Shown: positions 20,701 through 29,500 of the stretch, one piece after another
Layout: each line of letters begins with the position of its first letter
Numbering within the stretch: the stretch's first letter is position 1
Source of the DNA: a bacterium
GTDB lineage: Bacteria; Omnitrophota; Gorgyraeia; Zapsychrales; Zapsychraceae
NCBI GenBank assembly: GCA_030429765.1
Contig: JAUIER010000017.1
Span: forward strand, 33,047-97,046
Reading direction: 5' to 3'
DNA: 64,000 bases
Notes under the pieces: generated by a model
Told to the model about the DNA's origin: nothing
Databases searched by the model: none
Seen by the model: the letters and a program-made list of their open reading frames with translations, nothing else
Made by a program: the position numbers and the translations under genes

Positions 20701-22613
20701 AGTTCGGCGGTGGTCATGGCCGCATCGGATGCGGCCTCTGCGGCCAGCACCCCCTGCTTGACCTCGTCGAGGATTTGCGCCGGAGATTTATCCTCGGGAT
20801 AAACCGGCGGCGCAAACGAAACGATCATGCGCGATGGAAAATCTCCGCTCTCCCGAAACGGCAAAATAGGAATGCCGAACTGTTTGGCGATGCGTACAAA
20901 TCCCGGCCGCCATCGGCCTACATCACTTAAGAAATCATCCGCGTCGATTTGGCTCAAATCTTCCCACGAATCCGATCCCGGATAAATCCCGAGAATCGCC
21001 TGCCGCTCCTGCAACGTTTGCAGCATTTTGCGCAAACCGGTGATGCCGTATTTTTTCTGCATCGTCAAAATGATGCCGTGATTCTCCATCCAGTTGGTGA
21101 TCCAGAACAATAATTTTTGGGATAACGGCCCCAGACTGTTTTGCTGCGACCGTACAACAAATGTCGGCAGCTGACCGCTGGTCAGATATATCTCGGTGAC
21201 CAGCAGCAATCCGTCCAGTCCATTCCCCAGATGATTTCCCGCCATAATAAAACTGCCCGTTGACGGCATATGCTCCAGTCCGCGCAGCGTCACACTCTTT
21301 CCGAGGAACATCCGGTAGAACAACAACCACGGCTGAAGGATGCGCGGAAGACGTTGCCGGACACGATCGGTTCCCCTCTTGTCGATTTCAGCGTCGAGGA
21401 GACGCCCGGCGACACCCGCCGCATCGCCCAACCGGGTACGGACCCGCACATTCGTCCCGTCGAGATTGACGGCATCCGTAAATGCCGAAGGATCCACCGT
21501 CTTCATCGCCAAATCCAGCGTGGTGTGATCCACCCCGCCCGAAAAATACTTACGCGGTGTTACCTGTTTGGTGACAGGGTCTTCGTCTTCACGGATATAA
21601 TCGTACACCCCTTTCTTGAAGGAACGCACGTACTGCTCATAAATTTTCTGATTGATGGCGGGGTCATTGATCTCAACCCCGTCGGTCTTGGATTGATTAA
21701 CGTAGTACTGGCCCAATAAACTGGCCTTGAGATTCTTTTTGTACCATGTGGCCAGGATCATGGAGTGATAGATTTGCCGCAGATTGGCGAAGGTGCGGCC
21801 GTGATTAATCTCCCGTTCGATCTCCGGGATCAATACGTCGCGGACCACCTCGGCCGTCACACCGGTCACAATGTCTAGATCCTGGACCTTTACATCACCC
21901 AACCCGTGCCGGGTGCTGTTACGGTTAATCGACAGGGCCAGATAATCTTCCTCGAGCATCACCTTGAGATGCGTGTTCACCACGTAAACAGATTGATCAC
22001 GGACAACCACATCGGCACGCTCGGGCACGATCCAGATCTTGTTGAACGTATTCATCGGAATATCGGTGGTGCCGTATTCCTGCTGCGCGCGTTGATGCAC
22101 ACGCCGCCAAAACTCGCCGCCCAATTCATCTTCGGGATACATCAGTGACGCGGATAATTGTTTAAGAAGATAGTCCTGGGCCAGCAGGTCACGGCCCATT
22201 TGCGTGTGACCAAAATCATCAGGGATGATCCGGTTTTTCTCGTACGGCGAAAGGTTGACCCACATCTGATCCTCAGGTACGGTCAGCGCGGCCAGAAAAT
22301 ATTTGATGAGCTTGGTGGATTCGGCGCTGAGATCCTCACCCGATAAATGATCATCTCCGGTGTCCACGATAAAATCGAATTCCAGCGGCTGATCAGGAAG
22401 GATGGTCATCCCCCGGATAATCGCCGGATTATAGGCGGATGTGGCCGGCACCATGGTCCCGGGCTGCGGCAGGTTCAGGATCGTCGCCGGCCGGATCTGG
22501 GCAAACGCCGCCCTAGGCGGCATCAGCAGGCTGACCACCAATGTGGTCACCACCAGCCAGACAACCGATCGATAAACGAGTCCAAATTTTCTATCTATAT
22601 GTCTCATATACAC
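14772..22613 (-). CDS. Giant exported chimeric protein (acyltransferase-, methyltransferase- and Kdo-transferase-like segments)
   Basis: The protein is 2613 residues with an N-terminal hydrophobic segment and an AFA-Q signal-peptidase-like site (about residue 38). Residues about 40-370 are a block I associate from memory with giant Omnitrophota proteins (LNLPQPGTMV, FDFIVDTGDD, MGRDLLAQDYLLKQL). About 395-640 resembles PlsC/LPLAT acyltransferases, with NHLGNGLD near 460 and GIYPGSDSW near 550. About 690-850 is Rossmann methyltransferase- or spermidine-synthase-like (VLLIGAGRGFTAAEM). About 935-980 resembles a helix-turn-helix. Residues about 2030-2130 look HEAT-like. About 2200-2490 resembles the C-terminal half of Kdo transferase (SVGELGTLYALA, then a GHDRNIMELA nucleotide-sugar-site segment). 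The middle is unassigned. Start: GTG at 22613 or ATG at 22607, both served by a GAGG site. Function unknown; envelope lipid or glycan assembly is a guess. Confidence 0.88.
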   Translation of the reverse strand: MYMRHIDRKFGLVYRSVVWLVVTTLVVSLLMPPRAAFAQIRPATILNLPQPGTMVPATSAYNPAIIRGMTILPDQPLEFDFIVDTGDDHLSGEDLSAESTKLIKYFLAALTVPEDQMWVNLSPYEKNRIIPDDFGHTQMGRDLLAQDYLLKQLSASLMYPEDELGGEFWRRVHQRAQQEYGTTDIPMNTFNKIWIVPERADVVVRDQSVYVVNTHLKVMLEEDYLALSINRNSTRHGLGDVKVQDLDIVTGVTAEVVRDVLIPEIEREINHGRTFANLRQIYHSMILATWYKKNLKASLLGQYYVNQSKTDGVEINDPAINQKIYEQYVRSFKKGVYDYIREDEDPVTKQVTPRKYFSGGVDHTTLDLAMKTVDPSAFTDAVNLDGTNVRVRTRLGDAAGVAGRLLDAEIDKRGTDRVRQRLPRILQPWLLFYRMFLGKSVTLRGLEHMPSTGSFIMAGNHLGNGLDGLLLVTEIYLTSGQLPTFVVRSQQNSLGPLSQKLLFWITNWMENHGIILTMQKKYGITGLRKMLQTLQERQAILGIYPGSDSWEDLSQIDADDFLSDVGRWRPGFVRIAKQFGIPILPFRESGDFPSRMIVSFAPPVYPEDKSPAQILDEVKQGVLAAEAASDAAMTTAELDFPTADNPYGAEFRVTRDYQMIDMRYQISDNFDTDNGAPKTVLLIGAGRGFTAAEMALQYPHLSITAVNKEAGLYRPDMIREKFRSIAGDAEMAEALGRIRPVLMDLNADDDLSRVLGGQRYDYIILETSTQMYFRDKIGIMIDLYNDYLSQGGVTAFYLEDIYLPQEQELPGLTNGEKQDASLRVIEQLLLLAFAGKAVSEPVNDAAFEDPAYMYKLRKQSDRPVEVPLRLLRSQRKDIAKVPGLFFYESVYEATDAAMVSEIRSAQTGRFVETEATREFRAKMKKLRNQTIPKSQTEIAAEHGVTPAVVQRVLKEYKIRSKGIVTQKMQRFTPSVRKDYQDEISINGRFMPVYFVRTHRHTFVFDEDNELETIYYRNDPKRVMSWKWIRDDAGEPIGLLVGGTQAKGVPLGVENRHLGDSSARRKISGWIEAAIVGGAGANNQAKYVQAGDSVIQVMSPAIEIGQTVDVKYEDGWPVVVRTADGSDYIIKAARDQNGQVIQSAVQFAFDDINQVFAIENVDVRGRQENFQSFGPDRQQKLPKGEGFATMAFEDGTMILVDQFERQRLNVYGKPVVNQHGAIVALALRGNADDLLQTHQFTVYRDLTTFRAQFSTLSRLANQLDDFNGIITGKVLDREGNIMLNKKLLRLERRNQKAPVDILWLSDLGVYVVDVLTDDSKPAQVFDMQSGRRVEDVRRMTELNSYLKTLDLDWYMDLESKRVRVDSYRYLSRIGSVRVFSTKLKDMGRVMNERVGFPVEQTLKEGYQLQEGDVVRSIESSRLGRVYGRPNVRTDKGIINVAVVRFQGLADYEFYTDDQAVDKVVLVATKDSSRSEFFRNWWRSQTNMKLAFDDEDWVRQNDVDSAMKGGDDIDALLREKDKLRKRVARLKNPDGSVTGLIRYNQMRALELEIDRINERIKFVRDGRVETNASSDAAMTAVLEEDIADLFRLNGQRIVMTTLRSSWYAILRAELEYIRENRHNPNLQPRRWTSQLTTTEEVSREKDKWGVLNRMGLLRIFYSSDRGQYSYAIPEWIFEGLRQDPRSLQEIIERNIPHLDLALGLFSTEYAAVSDALKSIENDHGGTLDQDIFRLGDPAMLTPSLEDVLAKRERAKNKLLAIDEEYRHRHKEHIELYENRDPMEDEIKADLKILDPETFDFALDPDLPQGFSSQFHHALMKISDDVFVLHAHLKAKFNREYDPSGQGSLGEKGGGGLFIVFERDADRFSIRHIFISPDLGNYVLPAISLNTLADDKGEDQDFWQRMYQALERSATRFINTDVKSQIERAVSANKVRHYLGQSIFGSGKNRLFEFIPKRVAVTQDEDGIIVDRERGIYYELIHSIDQIDADEAMISSLDEHRLIMDKRSLDRLKGNYNISDRSSMFAMFQPEYIEMLHRLAKAKEYALLVNVIENEDDYDSFIVEQSLLVLAEHAEHLDQEIVQLIVGKVRAFLKDIRTPVQKVELALAAIRAVNSSDVVRSLEGQLLDIVTDKNRVHALRVAAARMMIKYGVNRGVRLLIEHMLSTHHVQSPRFIKTGKTLETALGLIDKRLLMVANGQARINAIKSVMDFLELSPESIVIGYVRSKDADAGVKTLIENTFPGVETMSMSSTKTYDEDAFVRIEFKDEGSDVSQKPLKGWLNLESVKGRVAYVSDQVVSSLRTEMNIGDRPVIVVGSPGTLETGPIMRGFKELIDGIEDNAKKPLLIMGFRQPSDESRLSVYKDQYVVRQRTQADKDAGRPYEDLSDADILTVTSVGELGTLYALARNNGVGIIGHDRNIMELAMQGIAFMNMPGGWNLNKKVLDTFVAGQAVQTYSDTKLAKILQDDALRQEMAARALEIGQSIEREMRQEVNNLGILLGLFALESITEDLDFAMLTKPEDTLESENKGGIDLNPSALELNVEGDFIELNLPSTAPAVNLEQINGFVPIIINISPAPSLPMLLGLIDQEGPTEVGRVPQLDPMALRLDQLGGAIG

Positions 22614-22725
22614 TTACACCTCAGGCTTTGCCGTAAAACCGACACACCCATAGGTCGACATCAAATACAATTTGAACTAAAGTTGGATTGGTACTTCGAT
22701 TGGGGAAATTTGGTAAGACAATAAG

Positions 22726-22745
22726 TATTACTTATATTAGTAATA
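22726..22745. promoter_or_regulatory. Short inverted repeat upstream of the 2613-residue gene
   Basis: The arms tattac and gtaata are separated by 8 bases (ttatatta), about 115 bp upstream of the start codon. It may be an operator or a promoter-proximal hairpin. Nothing else definite is seen in 22614-22823. Confidence 0.25.
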
Positions 22746-22823
22746 TAGCACAAGGCGCGCAGGTCGTCAAAATATTGTGGGGTGGGGTGAAATGGATGAA
22801 ATGTAGCGCACTCGCCTTAGTTC

Positions 22824-23774
22824 TTAAGGCCTCGTATATTCGTCCATGAGAATCTTAACTGTAAAACCGCCGATCATTTCATCATTTAAGAAATAGATCC
22901 AATCATTCAATTCAGAAATCGGAGCAGAAACCTTGTCACCCAACTTATAACTTTTAAGATACACCGGGTCGTTACCTAATCGTCCATAAACAAAGCCATC
23001 TTCGATTCGATCAACATTAACCCAAATAAATTCAGTGGAGTCGCCTTCTTTAAAGGGAAACTTAGCCGAAAAATTAGATTTATCGCTCGCCTCATCGCTA
23101 AATACTGTAACAAACTCCGACCACCGCCGACGCGCCTCTTCAGTTGCAGCCTTCATTCGTGAGTCATCGGAATCTATGTCAACAATCGGGGCCTCCTCCA
23201 TTTCAGATAATGCCTCGATGGGGTTTCGACTGAGCAACTTCTCTCGCGTACCAGTAGAAACCACATCACATATGTCAAATTGAGGAAGGCAGACCATGAG
23301 TACATTCTTATCCAAGAGTTCAGCGGCAAGCCTCCCCATATCCTGATAGGCTTCAACTGTACTCTCTTCCGGAACATCCCCCATTATATCAACGGACATC
23401 CAAGCTTTATGCGCTTTAAATGCCTCACGAAACCGAACCTCTTTGACCTCCTTAAGAAAATCTTCCGTCACGTCAAAATATGTTTCGTTAAAACTATTTA
23501 TCAAAAAAGCCTTGTTCATATCTCTAATGACAACAAAACTCATATTGTCCTTAGCAGCAACAAACCCATGCTCTTCTGAATCTGCTTCTAAATGAATATC
23601 AAAGGCTGTATTCACCTTTTCTAAGAGTTGATCTTCAGCCAACGGCTCCGTCCGATCCTTGAGAAAGACAATAGAAATAATTGGATGGTTTTCTTCAGCA
23701 GAAACTATCAGCCTGGTAAAGGCAATTATCGCCAGTCCAAGGATTAATATATTAATTTGCTGGCGTGTACCCAT
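22824..23774 (-). CDS. DUF2314-domain protein with N-terminal signal/anchor
   Basis: The protein is 316 residues with a hydrophobic N-terminus (INILILGLAIIAFTRLIVSA), so it is exported or anchored. The last ~100 residues match the DUF2314 pattern: FxxKFPF, EFIWVNVDRI, GRLGNDPVYL, a KxGD stretch, DWIYF and GGFTVKIL. The middle (about 40-210) resembles a domain often found before DUF2314 but I cannot name it. The DUF2314 function is not known. The gene is AT-richer than the giant genes to its left and the efflux operon to its right, and begins a run of orphan genes. Confidence 0.75.
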   Translation of the reverse strand: MGTRQQINILILGLAIIAFTRLIVSAEENHPIISIVFLKDRTEPLAEDQLLEKVNTAFDIHLEADSEEHGFVAAKDNMSFVVIRDMNKAFLINSFNETYFDVTEDFLKEVKEVRFREAFKAHKAWMSVDIMGDVPEESTVEAYQDMGRLAAELLDKNVLMVCLPQFDICDVVSTGTREKLLSRNPIEALSEMEEAPIVDIDSDDSRMKAATEEARRRWSEFVTVFSDEASDKSNFSAKFPFKEGDSTEFIWVNVDRIEDGFVYGRLGNDPVYLKSYKLGDKVSAPISELNDWIYFLNDEMIGGFTVKILMDEYTRP

Positions 23775-23867
23775 TTGTAGACCGCGCTCCTAAGCACTTA
23801 AAATTTTCTTCCCATACCAAACCCATGCTCATGCCAATCCCATTTACATTTTTCATATTTAGTCAAC

Positions 23868-24107
23868 TTATTCCATCTTATTTGTTTTGCAGATACTCAC
23901 CCAGATTGGCCAAGAAATCAATACCCCGGAAATTATAAGTAGGATTATTGGATACAATGGCCCGCCAGGTTCACCAAAGGGATTGTTATCGTTTGCCATT
24001 TGTGTGCCCACGGGGTCAACTAAGGCAATTATCGATAATAAGCATATACTGATACCCATTAGAATACTTAAAAAAGCTACCAGAATTAATATTGTTTTAA
24101 TCAACAT
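23868..24107 (-). CDS. Small two-helix membrane protein, unknown function
   Basis: From the ATG at 24107 the protein is 79 residues: helix 1 (IKTILILVAFLSILMGISIC), a Gly/Pro-rich loop (NPFGEPGGP) and helix 2 (IILLIISGVLISWPIWVSI). The frame extends to an ATG at 24167, but that start would overlap the upstream gene by 53 bp, and neither start has a strong ribosome site. No family recognised. Confidence 0.55.
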   Translation of the reverse strand: MLIKTILILVAFLSILMGISICLLSIIALVDPVGTQMANDNNPFGEPGGPLYPIILLIISGVLISWPIWVSICKTNKME

Positions 24108-24114
24108 CCTAATT

Positions 24115-24630
24115 CTATCTCGCTGTATCCGTTTTCGGATCATAAACAAAACTTTTATCTTTGCCATCCAATATATCAGGTATAACTTCTAGTTTTGCTT
24201 TCTCCTTGTCTTGAAAAAACTGGCGGCCATCAACCCAGTCCCCGTCATCCCATATGGCAACAGCATCCAGAGTTCCGTTTTCAACAACATTGGCAGAACC
24301 AAATTTGTCAATTTCAGGAAATTTTATTAGAACGGAAACAGATACAAAATCATCAATCATATCATATGTGACTTCCTTGGCTCCAATAACAGGCCTCTCA
24401 GCCGTTTCATCAAAATCGTCTTCACCCTCTCCACTGAGATCATTTACCCAAATAGGATTTTCTAACATGTCATCGAGTGTAATGTCTTCCAGCATTTTAA
24501 GCGAACCTAACTGATATTGTTGATCCATTCTATGAACTCCTTTTAATTTTGGTATCACCAGAGAAGCCAGAACACCTATCAGAACAATAGGTATTATTAA
24601 TTCGATGTCAATCATCCGGTTAAATCGCAT
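24115..24630 (-). CDS. Hypothetical protein with N-terminal membrane anchor
   Basis: The protein is 171 residues. An N-terminal hydrophobic stretch (IDIELIIPIVLIGVLASLVIP) is followed by an acidic soluble domain rich in Asp and Glu (DDMLENPIWVNDLSGEGEDD), predicted outside the membrane. The anchor vaguely resembles a pilin-type helix, but there is no pilin cleavage motif. Met6 (24615) is an alternative start. No family recognised. It sits directly upstream of the small two-helix protein, probably in the same transcript. Confidence 0.6.
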   Translation of the reverse strand: MRFNRMIDIELIIPIVLIGVLASLVIPKLKGVHRMDQQYQLGSLKMLEDITLDDMLENPIWVNDLSGEGEDDFDETAERPVIGAKEVTYDMIDDFVSVSVLIKFPEIDKFGSANVVENGTLDAVAIWDDGDWVDGRQFFQDKEKAKLEVIPDILDGKDKSFVYDPKTDTAR

Positions 24631-24670
24631 TACTTAGTGTATTACCTTGTAGTGTTTGGTTATATCTTCT

Positions 24671-25900
24671 TTATCTACTTAGTAAATCTTTTAAAAGTCT
24701 TTTACTATTACGATGGCCTGGTTTTAAATCTAAAGCGATCTTTACATGTCGAATGGCATCATCTAGATTCCCATCAATAAATGAATATCCCATAGCCAAA
24801 CAATAATTCGTTAAGTAGTTGTCAGGCATAATCTTGTTTGCTTTCTTTAACATTCGAATAGCATTATCCAAATCCTTTCCGTCATTTCCCCTACGACCAA
24901 TTAACATCAAACTGTAATCCCGCAATATCAGAACACTATCTGGTTCTTTTTTAAGGATTTTCTTAAATATAAACTCTGCTTCATCATTTCTTTTCCAGTC
25001 ATCTAAACTCGAGGCATATTTGCTTAATACTCTCAGACTATAAGGGTCAATTTTAACTGATTTCTTAAAATACTTTTCTGAATTCTTTTGATCATTAAGA
25101 AATGCATAGGTCATGGCCAAAATTAAATTAGCATCCGGCAATAAAGGATCAATTGATAGCGCTCTCTTGAAAAGTTTTTCGGCCTTTCGTAAATTTTTCT
25201 CATCATCAGAACCTGTGCTTGTTGAGAAGATACACATGCCTAACGACTCTAAGGCAAGACTATGATCCTTATATAGAGATATTGATTTTTCAAAATACTC
25301 TATTGCTTCTTTCCTTTTATTCCTTTGTTTTAACTCCATTCCACGTCTGTAGGCCAAATGAGACTCCACCCAATTTTCAAGCCCATCAATTTCTTTTTTT
25401 GAAGGTCTATTATGCACCGGATCGGGATGATCCAATGATTTGGACCAAAGCTTACCTCTCCAATAATCGGCGAATTCCTGCGCCTTAGTTTCGCTGGCAA
25501 ATTTCCGATTGACGTTCTTTGCCTTTGAATCAATAATCTGCAAATGACCAAGCTCATGCAGAAATACATCATATAACATAAATCTCCGTATCGCCCTGAT
25601 CGGCCACTGACTCCCCTTAACAGCTCCAAAAGTACGATGAGATTGACCTGGCGTGGACTGAATAAGTTTAGAGATACTAAACCGGATTGGCATCGCACAA
25701 ATTGTAATCTCTTTTCTACCACGTTTCGTTGTATATCCGTAACAACGATTACCTCTGGCATCATCTTTAAAATGTACTTTTTTTAACCGACTATATAAAT
25801 CTTCTGGCAGCCTAGACAACAGAACTTTAACATCTTCCTCATTTATATAATGTCTTCTATGCGAAGCACATTTATGTTTTACAAACTCTATATAACGCAT
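24671..25900 (-). CDS. Zincin-like metallopeptidase with C-terminal TPR repeats
   Basis: The protein is 409 residues with no signal peptide. The N-terminal part contains an HExxH zinc-binding motif (LHELGHLQ, about residue 116) followed by an ETKAQEFADYW helix that could provide the third metal ligand (Glu). From about 190 on there are tetratricopeptide repeats (EAIEYFEKSISL, KAEKLFKRALSIDPLLPDA, NSEKYFKKSVKIDP, DAIRHVKIALDLKPG), six or more units. It is probably a cytoplasmic protease with a protein-interaction scaffold. Target unknown. The composition is AT-rich, as in its neighbours. Confidence 0.75.
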   Translation of the reverse strand: MRYIEFVKHKCASHRRHYINEEDVKVLLSRLPEDLYSRLKKVHFKDDARGNRCYGYTTKRGRKEITICAMPIRFSISKLIQSTPGQSHRTFGAVKGSQWPIRAIRRFMLYDVFLHELGHLQIIDSKAKNVNRKFASETKAQEFADYWRGKLWSKSLDHPDPVHNRPSKKEIDGLENWVESHLAYRRGMELKQRNKRKEAIEYFEKSISLYKDHSLALESLGMCIFSTSTGSDDEKNLRKAEKLFKRALSIDPLLPDANLILAMTYAFLNDQKNSEKYFKKSVKIDPYSLRVLSKYASSLDDWKRNDEAEFIFKKILKKEPDSVLILRDYSLMLIGRRGNDGKDLDNAIRMLKKANKIMPDNYLTNYCLAMGYSFIDGNLDDAIRHVKIALDLKPGHRNSKRLLKDLLSR

Positions 25901-25922
25901 GTTTTACTCTTTCTAAGATAGT

Positions 25923-26273
25923 TTATTTTGTCTCAGGTGGTCCGCATCTAGGCATGTTGGGATTTAGTAATTTACATACTGCAATGTTAATATCGTCCTG
26001 ATCACAAAAATACTCTTCAATTTTACCAAATTCCTTATAGGCCCCCCAGTTAAATCCAGCCTCTATATCATTATAATAGAGGCACTGATTCCCTATTATC
26101 CCAACGACCCAGAAGCCACCGCCCTCATTTCCCCAAGGATCGAGTTGCCATTTAACGGGAGATACTTTGATCTTGTTCCATAGACTTAACTTGTCTTTAG
26201 AAAGTTCAACTACATCTGAGCAAATCATATCATTCAAGGCTTCTAATGTTATTGGCTTCCAAGTCATATTCAA
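25923..26273 (-). CDS. Small cytoplasmic protein, unknown
   Basis: The protein is 116 residues, rich in Trp, Gly and acidic residues (WQLDPWGNEGGGFWVVGIIGNQCLYYNDIEAGFNW), with no signal or membrane segment. The pattern resembles small immunity or SMI1-like proteins, but I cannot place it in a named family. Start at 26273; Met3 is an alternative. It is the first gene of the 22.8-26.3 kb run and lies just past the terminator of the efflux operon. Confidence 0.55.
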   Translation of the reverse strand: MNMTWKPITLEALNDMICSDVVELSKDKLSLWNKIKVSPVKWQLDPWGNEGGGFWVVGIIGNQCLYYNDIEAGFNWGAYKEFGKIEEYFCDQDDINIAVCKLLNPNMPRCGPPETK

Positions 26274-26290
26274 AATCCCGTGTTAGAAAC

Positions 26291-26333
26291 AAAAAATCCC
26301 CCGTCAAAGCAGCGCATTCGCAGGGGGATTGGT
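26291..26333 (-). terminator. Rho-independent terminator after cusA (chromosomal copy)
   Basis: On the minus strand, the arms AATCCCCCTG and (after a ~17-base loop) GGGGGATT are followed by six T residues. It lies about 215 bp past the cusA stop, with no gene seen in 26334-26546. Confidence 0.75.
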
Positions 26334-26546
26334 TTATTATATTCTTTTTAAAGCTGACTGTCAAAAAAGCAAAAACGGTGTCCGCTGGCGTCCAAAATAG
26401 GTAGAATGAAATGAGTCTCATATGTTCCGTTATGATGATGGATTTAAAGAATAGACGGCTCGATGATACTTTGGCTACGATTTATACAAAACAGCCTACG
26501 ATCCCTGCTCACGAGTAAACTCCTTTTTAGCCAATTATTGATTCAA

Positions 26547-29500
26547 TTAATTCCTCTCCCGATGATTCTGACTCGGTTTGTTGAGTAATTCGCGTTCTTT
26601 CAACCAGCAAAAGCCGACCGGCACCATAAATACAGAGATTAAGGCGACCATCATCCCTCCGACAGACGGCAGGGCCATGGGGATCATGACATCAGAACCC
26701 CGCCCCGCTGATGTGAGGATAGGCAGCAAGGCGAGTATTGTCGTGGCCGTTGTCATTAAGCACGGCCGAATGCGCCTAGTTCCCGCCTCGAGAGTGGCCT
26801 GACGAATTTCGTGGACCGTCTTGGGCTGTCTCTCATCAAAACTTTGCGTTAAGTAGGTTCCCATCACCACCCCGTCGTCGCTGGCGATACCGAAAAGCGC
26901 CAGAAATCCAACCCAAACAGCGACACTCAGATTAAACGACTGCATATTAAATAGCTCCCGGAAATAACTGCCGAAGACAGGAAATTGCAGAAACCATTCC
27001 TGCGCGTATAGCCACAGCAAAATAAATCCACCGCTAAAAGCTACCAATATACCACTAAACACCAAGAACGTTGTCGATATGGACTTGAACTGTAAGTATA
27101 GAATGATAAAGATGGCAAAGAGACTCAGCGGTAGGACAATCGCCAGCTTCTTTTCGCTGCGCACTTGATTCTCATAACTTCCGGCAAACTTATAACTGGT
27201 GCCCTCGGGCAGTTCCAGCTCGCCGGATTGTATTTTTTCATTCAGATAGTTCTGGGCGGCATGAACAACATCCACTTCAGCCGCGTCAGCCAATTTATCA
27301 AACAGCACATAGCCGATTAAGAAAGTATCTTCGCTTTTGATCATTTGCGGTCCGCGCGTAAACTTCAATGTCGCCACCTGCGATAACGGAATTTGAGCCC
27401 CCTCTTTGGTAGGAACAAGGACATCTTGCAAGTCTTCAATGGAATCTCTCAGCTCACGCAAATATCTGACTCGAACGGGATAGCGTTCGCGCCCTTCAAC
27501 CGTCGTCGTGACCCGCATGCCGCCGATCGCCATTTCAATAATATTCTGCACATCCCGGATGTTAACGCCGTAACGGGCGATTTTCTCCCGGTCAATAACA
27601 AACTCCAGATAGGGCTTTCCAACAATTCGATCGGCGATGACCGATGCCGGCTGTACGCCCGGCACCTCCTTCAAAAACTTCTCGATTTGAAATCCGACCC
27701 TTTCCAGATCTTCCAAGTTCTGACCTAGCACCTTCACTCCCATCGGGGCACGCATACCGGACTGCAGCATGACGATACGGGCGGCGATCGGCTGCAATTT
27801 GGGGGCCGACGTTGTGCCCGGAATTTCACCAGCCTTGACGATTTCCTGCCAAATGTCATCGGGCGATTTAATATGATCCCGCCACTGCCGCGGACGTTTT
27901 CCCGTGGACGGATCTTTGGGCCCGTACTCAGGTTTATAAGTGACAATCGTTTCGATCATTGAAAGTGGCGCGGGATCAAGAGGGCTATCCGCGCGTCCAA
28001 GTTTTCCGACGACGGAATCAACTTCGGGGATTTGACTCATTTGTATATTCTGTTTCTGAAGAACATCCAAAACTTCTCCCATTGATGCATGCGGCATCGT
28101 TGTGGGCATGTAAAGATACGACCCCTCATCTAGCTGCGGCATAAACTCTTTGCCTAATCCTGGAAAAGCGTGATTCAAAGTTCTAATCGGCCACACCCGC
28201 AGCACGGCCATTTGATCCACGCCGATTTTACTTAATCCTGCTGTTACCGGCGAGATAACTGTGGCAAAGCCCAGCCATATTGTCATCCCTGTGATAATGA
28301 TTAAAAACGGAATAGCGAAGAACAGTCGCTTCCTTTGTAAGAAAAACATCAACAATTTAGGATAGATATCCAGGAACTTATAAAAGCAAAAAATAAGGAC
28401 AAGGATACTTAGCGCCACAAAGGCAAAATTTAAGAGATATCCTTTACCGATCCCCAAGGGCATCCACGTATAGGTTAAGAATGTCATCACGATACCGACC
28501 GCGATCCAATTGATATACCGAGTACAAAAATCCCTAACATGTTCCGGAATTCGATGGCCAATCAAATAGTAAATACCCCACCCCATAAATATAACGGAAC
28601 CCAGAAGGGTAACGCTCCACGTCAACCAGCTCATCACACACATCAGAATGAACTTATAGTGGATAAACTTACGCCGATCCGGTTGATTTTCCTTCACGAA
28701 TAATAGCTGGGCCAGGGCCGGTATGATCAACAAGGCAATCACAACCGAGGCAAATAAGGCAAATGTTTTGGTAAAGGCCAGTGGTTTAAAAAGCTTGCCC
28801 TCTGGTCCTGACATCGTAAAAATAGCCAGGAATGAAATGATCGTCGTAGATACAGCCGTTAAGATGGCCCCTCCCACTTCCGAGGCGGCACGATAGATAA
28901 TCTTGGTTGAGTGCTCGGCTCCGTCTGATTCACCGAGCTTCTTGAGAATATTCTCGCTCATGATAATACCCATATCGACGATCGTTCCGATCGCGATGGC
29001 GATCCCGGCCAGCGACATAATATTGGCATCCACATTGAAAAACTTCATCATGATAAATACCATCAAAACGGCTAATGGCAATGTGACGGAGATCACGATC
29101 GAACTTCTGAAGTGCATGAGAAAAAGCAGCACGACGACAATGGTGATCAGGATCTGCTGCTTTAAGGCCTCACTCAATGTTCCTAGAGTTTCATTGATTA
29201 ACTGGGTACGATCATAAAATGGAATAATTTTGACTTTAGAGACTGTCCCGTCTTTCAGCACTTTAGACGGCAACCCGGGTTCAAGTTGTTTGATTGTCTG
29301 CTTGACCCGCTCAATGACGGCCATCGGGTTTTCGCCGTAACGGGCAACGACCACACCACCGATAACCTCTGCCCCTTCTTTATTTAAAGCGCCCCGGCGC
29401 AACGCGGGTCCCAAGTTCACCTGGGCCACACTTTTTAAATAAACCGGCACATTGTCATTGACCTTCACGACGACATTCTCAATATCCGTCACGGTCTTAA

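Noticed and set aside
22614..22640. ACGGCAAAGCC-like string upstream of the 2613-residue gene, reminiscent of a cyclic-di-GMP-I riboswitch
   Set aside because: Only one of the two conserved internal motifs is present, and the paired stems of the aptamer cannot be drawn from the surrounding bases.
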